18,040 bases of DNA from JACRCE01 sp038043305 (GTDB taxonomy: Bacteria > Desulfobacterota > GWC2-55-46), in NCBI GenBank assembly GCA_038043305.1, contig JBBTCG010000127.1, positions 1 through 18,040 on the forward strand. The letters run 5' to 3'. Both the position numbers and the translations under genes were made by a program. How positions within the stretch are numbered: position 1 is the stretch's first letter; each line of letters starts with the position of its first letter. Below are positions 14,309-18,040 of this stretch, one piece after another. The notes under the pieces are model-generated. The model made no database searches. It was not told where the DNA came from and worked only from the letters and a program-made list of their open reading frames with translations.

Positions 14309-15148
14309 TGCCTTAAATATACGGCGCGCCTCTCATTCGGCGCGATAAGCTGCGGGGATTGGTCGTTGTTATAGAGCTTTCTTGCCGTGCGTCCGACTTG
14401 GGGTTTCAGATAGGCGTATAGCTCGCCTATTTCAATCTTGCCGTCCTTGTTCTCGTCGCCTTCGTCTTTTATGCCTTTAAGAAGATAATAGGTAAAAAGC
14501 CCGTGCCCTTTTTCATCGTAAGTAGAACTTATCTCGTCGCCTGACGACGCGGATATGATCGTCATATTCTTTGATGGCCTTATGTCGTCTTCGAGGTGCA
14601 TTACAAGCGGCCTCGCGCCCTTTGCGATGACTGATTTTCCGCCCGCGCCGGAGAAGCACGAATCAAGGGCTACGATTATCTCTTTTGCCGGAAGTTTATC
14701 GAGGGCCGCATAAAGCCTCTTTAACGAATACCCTGTTTCGTTTATGAACTGCGGGTCGCCGTCGTAAGGGACTAAAAATGCGCCGCCTTTTTTAACGTCT
14801 GGCGCGCCGTGGCCGGAGTAATAGACAAAAACGGATGCGTCCTTCTCGACGTTGTTCGGCAGCCACTTCTCGAAGTATTTTTCAAAATCGCTCTTTGCCG
14901 CGTTTTCATTTATAAGCGTAACGACGTTCTCCTCCGAATAGCCCATTGCCTTTGTCAGATACTCGGTCATGATCTTGGCGTCATGCGCTGCATAGTCTGC
15001 CTTAGGCAGCTTCTGGCGGTAGCTCTCTATGCCGATGACGATGGCGTAGGCGTTTTTGTTGGGTTGTGCTTTTATATTGGGGAGTTCATCAACGTCGGAT
15101 TTGACGATGGGTAATTCCTTTCCGGACGGCTTTGAAGCTATAGTTTCG
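14305..15148 (-). CDS. Caspase-fold (peptidase C14) protease with EF-hand-like loop; 5' end in the gap
   Basis: The visible frame runs from the assembly gap to TGA at 14305, about 281 codons, and is open before the first internal ATG (14970). The caspase core starts NAYAIVIGIESYRQKLPKA, the first strand and loop of the p20 fold. The catalytic His is in YYSGHGAP (codon 14809-14811) and the catalytic Cys in ALDSCFSGAGG (codon 14656-14658), so the dyad is intact. DENKDGKIEIGE (14422-14457) has the Asp/Asn/Asp/Glu spacing of a calcium-binding EF-hand loop. The N-terminus, and any signal peptide or lipobox, is lost in the gap. The 3' end overlaps the secreted DUF4384 gene, which suggests an envelope location. 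It could be a protease for protein processing, or part of a death or defence pathway. Substrate is unknown. Confidence 0.88.
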
Positions 15149-15158
15149 NNNNNNNNNN
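15149..15158. other. Assembly gap (10 Ns)
   Basis: Ten unresolved bases separate the caspase gene from the lipoprotein gene. The number is probably a placeholder. Frames and coding ends read through it cannot be trusted. Confidence 0.98.
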
Positions 15159-15806
15159 TACTCCTTTTGTAGAAACAAATGTATGAATCTCACGTGAAGA
15201 AGTTATAACTTTGGCGGCCTCCTGCAAAGTAGCAACTACTGATTCTGCAGCTGCACTTCCAGTCGCTTCTAAAAATTCATTCCCAGAATATGTTTTTTCC
15301 ACTTTAGGTGAACTTATTATTCCTTCCCATACGGGCATTCCCTTCATATCATAAACAGCAAGTTTAATAGATATTTTTGCAACAGTCTTTGCTTTGAAAA
15401 AACCTACTATGAAGGGATGGCCAGCACTGTCATACCCGTGCTGGAATTTTTCAACCTTTGGGACGATAATAACATCAATGTCTTGCGGATACGGCTTGCC
15501 TTTCACTAAAACTGCTTTATTAAAAGCAGGAGATAAAATATTAAAAACATTCTTCTTGATCATCTGTCCAAAAGGGAAAGTATATGTTCCATAAATGGAT
15601 GATTCGTTTGCTTGTCCAGTGAACGTATAATTTTCCATCTGGTCGGTTATAAGAATTGCTACATTCAATGGTATTTTTTGGACAATGTCAGGTGGGGTTG
15701 CAGTAACATCTACCATAGGGACATTGTAATGTCCTGTACATCCCGCAAAGAGCAGGGCAACGGCAAAGAGGAGTTGGAGCGTGAGTTTACTTGATGCGTT
15801 CTTCAT
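15159..15806 (-). CDS. Lipoprotein of unknown function, 3' end in the gap
   Basis: The visible product is 216 residues: a lipoprotein signal with lipobox LFAG|C (Cys22) followed by TGHYNVP. The mature part has an alternating beta/alpha pattern (IPLNVAILITDQMENYTFTG, a central DVIIVPKVEKF strand and SIKLAVYDMKGMPVWEG), which suggests a small envelope domain. No family was recognised with confidence. CGGAGG lies 9 bases before the ATG, so the start is sound. The 3' end is unresolved: reading through the ten Ns gives a stop at 15138, but that depends on an uncertain gap length. Base composition is visibly more AT-rich than in the caspase gene on the other side of the gap. It lies downstream of the HEPN gene and upstream of the caspase gene, so it may belong to the caspase unit or be fused to it across the gap. 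Confidence 0.7.
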
Positions 15807-15827
15807 TTCGCAAAACCTCCGTTAGGT

Positions 15828-16244
15828 TCAGAACTTGATATCAGTCCGCATTTTATCTATACCTTTTTCTATTTCCGCAATAAATTCCCTTGCCGACCGG
15901 ATCTGCATTTTAGCCTCATCCTCTGAGACCACGAAAAAATCCCCATAGTCCGCCTGTTCTCTGTAGAGTTTTGCCTTCTCTATTAACTTGCTTGCTTCCT
16001 TATCTACAATGCCTGTTTTTACAAAATGCTGATTAAAAAGCGCTATTACACCGGAATGCTTAGAACTATCAAGTTGTTTGGTTGCAAGCAGCGCCCTTGC
16101 AGCGGTAAAAATCGCGTAATATGCCCTGCTTACGGAATCCTTGTAATCGCCGTTTTCCAACAGGTCAACGGCGGCTTTGAGTTTTTCCTTTGCGCTTTCC
16201 AGCCGATATAAGATTAACGCATTTGCTTTATCGTTGCTTGTCAT
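15828..16244 (-). CDS. HEPN domain protein (toxin-type partner of MNT)
   Basis: This 138-residue all-helical protein belongs to the HEPN family that pairs with minimal nucleotidyltransferases. The pattern SVSRAYYAIFTAARALL (38-54), KHSGVIALFNQHFVKTG (62-78) and YREQADYGDF (94-103) is the usual one for this branch. The RNase-type Rx4-6H motif is not obvious: the Arg95 region has Tyr100 where a His could be, so catalytic activity is uncertain. The ATG overlaps the stop of the nucleotidyltransferase gene (TAATG), with GGAAGGGG about 10 bases upstream, giving tight coupling. In characterised HepT/MntA systems the HEPN protein is an RNase toxin and the MNT modifies it with AMP. Whether this pair works that way is inference. 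Confidence 0.88.
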   Translation of the reverse strand: MTSNDKANALILYRLESAKEKLKAAVDLLENGDYKDSVSRAYYAIFTAARALLATKQLDSSKHSGVIALFNQHFVKTGIVDKEASKLIEKAKLYREQADYGDFFVVSEDEAKMQIRSAREFIAEIEKGIDKMRTDIKF

Positions 16245-16588
16245 TACAGTCTGACCCCTTCCGCCTCTATGGCCAATGAAAAAGGCGAAGCCATATCTGT
16301 ATTTACCTTATATTCATATTCGCTAAAAATGACCGGCGATATGGATAAATTGTATTCTATATTCAGTTCTGCGGTAATTTCTGCAATCTTATCCATCACA
16401 TCTATCGTCCTTTCTTTGACGATAAGAAGAATATCTGTGTCTGAACCTTCCGAACAGTTACCCCTTACTTTAGAGCCAAAAAGCTCCATCTTAATCAGAT
16501 TTTCCTTCAATGCGGCATGCGTGAGATCCACAAACTGCTTTAAGGCACTCTTTTCAGTTTCAGTAAAATACTCCATGCTATTTTTCAT
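16244..16588 (-). CDS. Minimal nucleotidyltransferase (MNT), partner of HEPN
   Basis: The product is 114 residues with the MNT signature LFGSKVRG (36-43) and SDTDILL (49-55), so the catalytic GS-x-RG and DxD (Asp50, Asp52) are both present. A C-terminal tail (about 75-114) includes SISPVIFSEYEY. In the family this domain transfers nucleotides, and in HEPN modules it acts as an antitoxin by AMPylating the HEPN tyrosine. GGAGG lies 6 bases before the ATG at 16588, and that ribosome binding site overlaps the end of a 16-codon ORF. It is followed by the HEPN gene with a 1-base overlap. Confidence 0.9.
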   Translation of the reverse strand: MKNSMEYFTETEKSALKQFVDLTHAALKENLIKMELFGSKVRGNCSEGSDTDILLIVKERTIDVMDKIAEITAELNIEYNLSISPVIFSEYEYKVNTDMASPFSLAIEAEGVRL

Positions 16589-16589
16589 T

Positions 16590-16640
16590 TTAGTCCTCCA
16601 ATTCGATATCTATTTCTTTACGAAGTTCTTCATGTTTCAT
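16590..16640 (-). CDS. 16-codon ORF between the two MNT genes, possible remnant
   Basis: The ATG at 16640 overlaps the TGA of the upstream nucleotidyltransferase gene (ATGA), and the frame reads MKHEELRKEIDIELED to a TAA at 16590. The peptide is charged and helical, and it looks like the opening of a HEPN-type helical protein. The position immediately after an MNT is where a HEPN partner usually begins. It is either a genuine short coupled ORF or the truncated start of a lost partner. It is too short to identify. Confidence 0.35.
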   Translation of the reverse strand: MKHEELRKEIDIELED

Positions 16641-16906
16641 AATAAGGACTTGCCCTTCGCCTCTATCATCCTTGTGAAATTAGTCGGCGGGCTCAGTGGT
16701 ACGATATTCAGAGGCAGAGCCAACCCTTCTTCAAGCCTTGCCGCCATCTCGTATAATTTCCATCCTTCAATACCGTCGCATGCAAGGTCAATATCCCTTG
16801 CATCTTCCGGTCTTTCCAATGCGCTGCCAAATAAAATCAGACGTGCAGCGCCGTACTGTTTTGCCAAATCTACAATTTTTTTAATAACCGCCTGCTTGAT
16901 TGTCAT
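16637..16906 (-). CDS. Second minimal nucleotidyltransferase, without full HEPN partner
   Basis: The product is 89 residues with LILFGSALERPEDARDIDLAC (from residue 23): the GS pair (27-28) is followed by Asp38 and Asp40 (DID) in the standard MNT spacing. The sequence differs clearly from the MNT encoded downstream, so it is not a recent duplicate. AGGAAGGAT precedes the ATG at 16906 at good spacing. It opens the minus-strand accessory block and ends in a 4-base overlap with a 16-codon ORF. No full-size HEPN gene follows, so its partner may have been lost, or it may share the downstream HEPN protein. It is shorter than its neighbour mainly because it lacks the C-terminal tail. Confidence 0.82.
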   Translation of the reverse strand: MTIKQAVIKKIVDLAKQYGAARLILFGSALERPEDARDIDLACDGIEGWKLYEMAARLEEGLALPLNIVPLSPPTNFTRMIEAKGKSLL

Positions 16907-16994
16907 GTTTATCCTTCCTGAACATTAATGGGACAGCAATGACAACAAATCCCTTATCATTGCCTCCGGTTACATCTTGCATCACACACCATTA
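16907..16994. repeat. Short intergenic region with a 7-bp inverted repeat
   Basis: GCAATGA (16936-16942) and TCATTGC (16957-16963) form a perfect inverted repeat with a 14-base spacer, in the region between ridA and the MNT gene. No convincing promoter was found. It may be a small operator or chance. Confidence 0.3.
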
Positions 16995-17381
16995 TTACAG
17001 GTTAACCATCGCTATGAGGTCTATCTCCACATCCACGCCCTTTGGAAGATTGCTTACCTCGATGGTTGACCTTGCAGGGTAAGGCGGCATGAAGAACTCG
17101 GCGTAGACCTTGTTCATCGCGGCAAAGTGCGTAATATCTTTAAGGTAGACCGTTGCCTTTACCACGTCCTTGAAGCCGGCTCCTGCGGCCTCAAGCACGG
17201 CATGGGCATTTTTCAGCGCCTGCCTCGTCTGCGCTGCCGCATCTCCCTTTATCGGCTCGCCTGATACCGGGTCAATGGGTATCTGTCCCGACAGGAACAG
17301 CATCGCCCCGCTCCTTACGGCCTGCGAATACGGGCCAACGGCAGCGGGCGCGGAATGCGTCTTTATTTCCTTCTTTTCCAT
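16995..17381 (-). CDS. ridA: RidA family reactive enamine/imine deaminase
   Basis: This 128-residue cytosolic protein hydrolyses reactive enamine or imine intermediates made by PLP enzymes to ketoacids and ammonia. Family motifs are all present: GPYSQAV (16-22), LFLSGQIPIDP (28-38), KATVYLKD (75-82), YPARSTIEV (101-109) with the key Arg104, and VDVEIDLIA (116-124) with Glu119. AGGAGAGG lies just before the ATG at 17381, partly overlapping the stop of the upstream relA/spoT-type gene (12 bases between stop and start). The two are therefore co-transcribed, an arrangement seen in many bacteria. Confidence 0.95.
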   Translation of the reverse strand: MEKKEIKTHSAPAAVGPYSQAVRSGAMLFLSGQIPIDPVSGEPIKGDAAAQTRQALKNAHAVLEAAGAGFKDVVKATVYLKDITHFAAMNKVYAEFFMPPYPARSTIEVSNLPKGVDVEIDLIAMVNL

Positions 17382-17393
17382 TTCACCTCTCCT

Positions 17394-18040
17394 TTAAGCC
17401 GGATTTTCAGACTCTTTCTCCTTTGCGGCGCGCTCGACCTTGATAACCTTCTTTATCTTCTGGAGCGACTTGATGATGGTCTTCAGATGCGCCAGGTCGT
17501 TTACCTCCACCTCGAAGCTGCAGATGGCCCTGTTGTTCTCGCCGGACTTTATATCAGCGCTCGCAATATTCGCGTCAGCGGCCTTGATGGCGTTGGTCAT
17601 CTCGGCCAGAAGCCCCTTCTCGTTCTTTGAGATGACCTCTATTCTGACCGGCCGCGTAACCTTCTCCTTCTTGTCCCATGCCACGTCAACGAGCCTGTCC
17701 TTGTCCACATGCAAAAGGTTGGTGCAAACGGCGGCATGAACGGCAACGCCTTGCCCGTGGGTAATAAACCCGGCTATCTCATCGCCGGGCAGAGGGTTGC
17801 AGCACTTTACGAATCTTACCATCACGTCCCCTACCCCCTTGACGAGCACAGGGCTGCGGCCGGACTTCGCTCCCGCGCCTGACGATGGTTTGAACCTGTC
17901 GAGCACACGCCTGAAGGTCGAGACCTTTTGATTCGCCGCAAGTTTTTCCGGCGGCAGTATCTTGGCAAGCGCCTGCATGACGGATACCTTGCCGTAGCCT
18001 ATGCTTGCCAGAAGGTTGTCTATGTCCGGCAGTCCGAAAC
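17394..18040 (-). CDS. RelA/SpoT family (p)ppGpp enzyme, C-terminal part (runs off the window)
   Basis: About 215 codons are visible, entering at 18040 and ending at TAA 17394. An open stretch before the first internal ATG (17978) reads DIDNLLASIGYGKVSVMQAL, the segment before the C-terminal domains of long RSH proteins. A conserved-cysteine domain follows, VRFVKCCNPLPGDEIAGF, then GVAVHAAVC. The last 75 residues are an ACT domain (RIEVISKNEKGLLAEMTNAI onward). The catalytic synthetase and hydrolase domains are outside the window, so RelA cannot be told from SpoT/Rel and no symbol is given. The C-terminal regulatory domains link the enzyme to the ribosome or other sensors. It is transcribed into ridA. 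Confidence 0.94.
   Translation of the reverse strand, partial: FGLPDIDNLLASIGYGKVSVMQALAKILPPEKLAANQKVSTFRRVLDRFKPSSGAGAKSGRSPVLVKGVGDVMVRFVKCCNPLPGDEIAGFITHGQGVAVHAAVCTNLLHVDKDRLVDVAWDKKEKVTRPVRIEVISKNEKGLLAEMTNAIKAADANIASADIKSGENNRAICSFEVEVNDLAHLKTIIKSLQKIKKVIKVERAAKEKESENPA

Noticed and set aside
15138..15158. The stop codon of the lipoprotein gene at 15138
   Set aside because: It exists only if the gap is exactly ten bases, and it also lies in the open frame of the caspase gene.
16907..16994. An 11-codon minus-strand ORF starting beside GGAGG
   Set aside because: The spacing between GGAGG and ATG is only two bases, and the peptide has no recognisable feature.

Overview
The window comes from a diderm (Gram-negative-type) bacterium of roughly balanced base composition. 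It has outer-membrane cellulose-export genes, lipoprotein and Sec signals, GGAGG-type ribosome binding sites and a zinc-type L28 protein. Nothing fixes the taxon. A Desulfobacterota- or Nitrospirota-like genome, probably metagenome-assembled (there is a 10-N gap), is my guess only.

Region by region. (1) Bases 1-240 hold the first 27 codons of a Cas9 gene on the minus strand and, divergent from it, a convincing tracrRNA gene on the plus strand. The tracrRNA ends in a Rho-independent terminator, and its promoter overlaps the cas9 ribosome binding site. The CRISPR array and the rest of the locus lie outside the window. (2) Bases 439-8409 are a cellulose operon in the order bcsA-bcsB-bcsZ-bcsC plus a cysteine-cluster protein, closed by a strong hairpin terminator at 8431-8460. 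BcsA carries a PilZ c-di-GMP sensor. (3) Bases 8472-10110 (minus) are a three-gene operon encoding a two-TM HAMP protein, a secreted thermonuclease and a secreted cyclophilin, with a good promoter at 10171-10200. (4) Bases 10330-10979 (plus) hold an AbrB/MazE-like small protein overlapping a cupin-like hypothetical gene. (5) Bases 11245-12342 encode a REC/HD-GYP response regulator, a predicted c-di-GMP hydrolase and so a plausible antagonist of cellulose synthesis. (6) Bases 12371-13259 hold a YdcF-type (DUF218) membrane protein and divergent rpmB. (7) Bases 13460-16906 (minus) are an accessory-looking block. From its 5' end it runs: a nucleotidyltransferase (MNT), a 16-codon orphan ORF, a second MNT with its HEPN partner, a lipoprotein, the assembly gap, a caspase-fold protease with an EF-hand loop, and a DUF4384 secreted protein. 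(8) Bases 16995-18040 hold ridA and the 3' end of a RelA/SpoT gene.

How they may work together: cellulose synthesis is gated by c-di-GMP through the BcsA PilZ domain, and the HD-GYP protein could lower that signal. The Cas9/tracrRNA pair is an immune locus at the window edge. The HEPN/MNT pair is a toxin-antitoxin-type module. The caspase, DUF4384 and lipoprotein genes look like one envelope-located unit. The two most rewarding places for follow-up are the tracrRNA/cas9 divergent region and the MNT/HEPN/caspase block.
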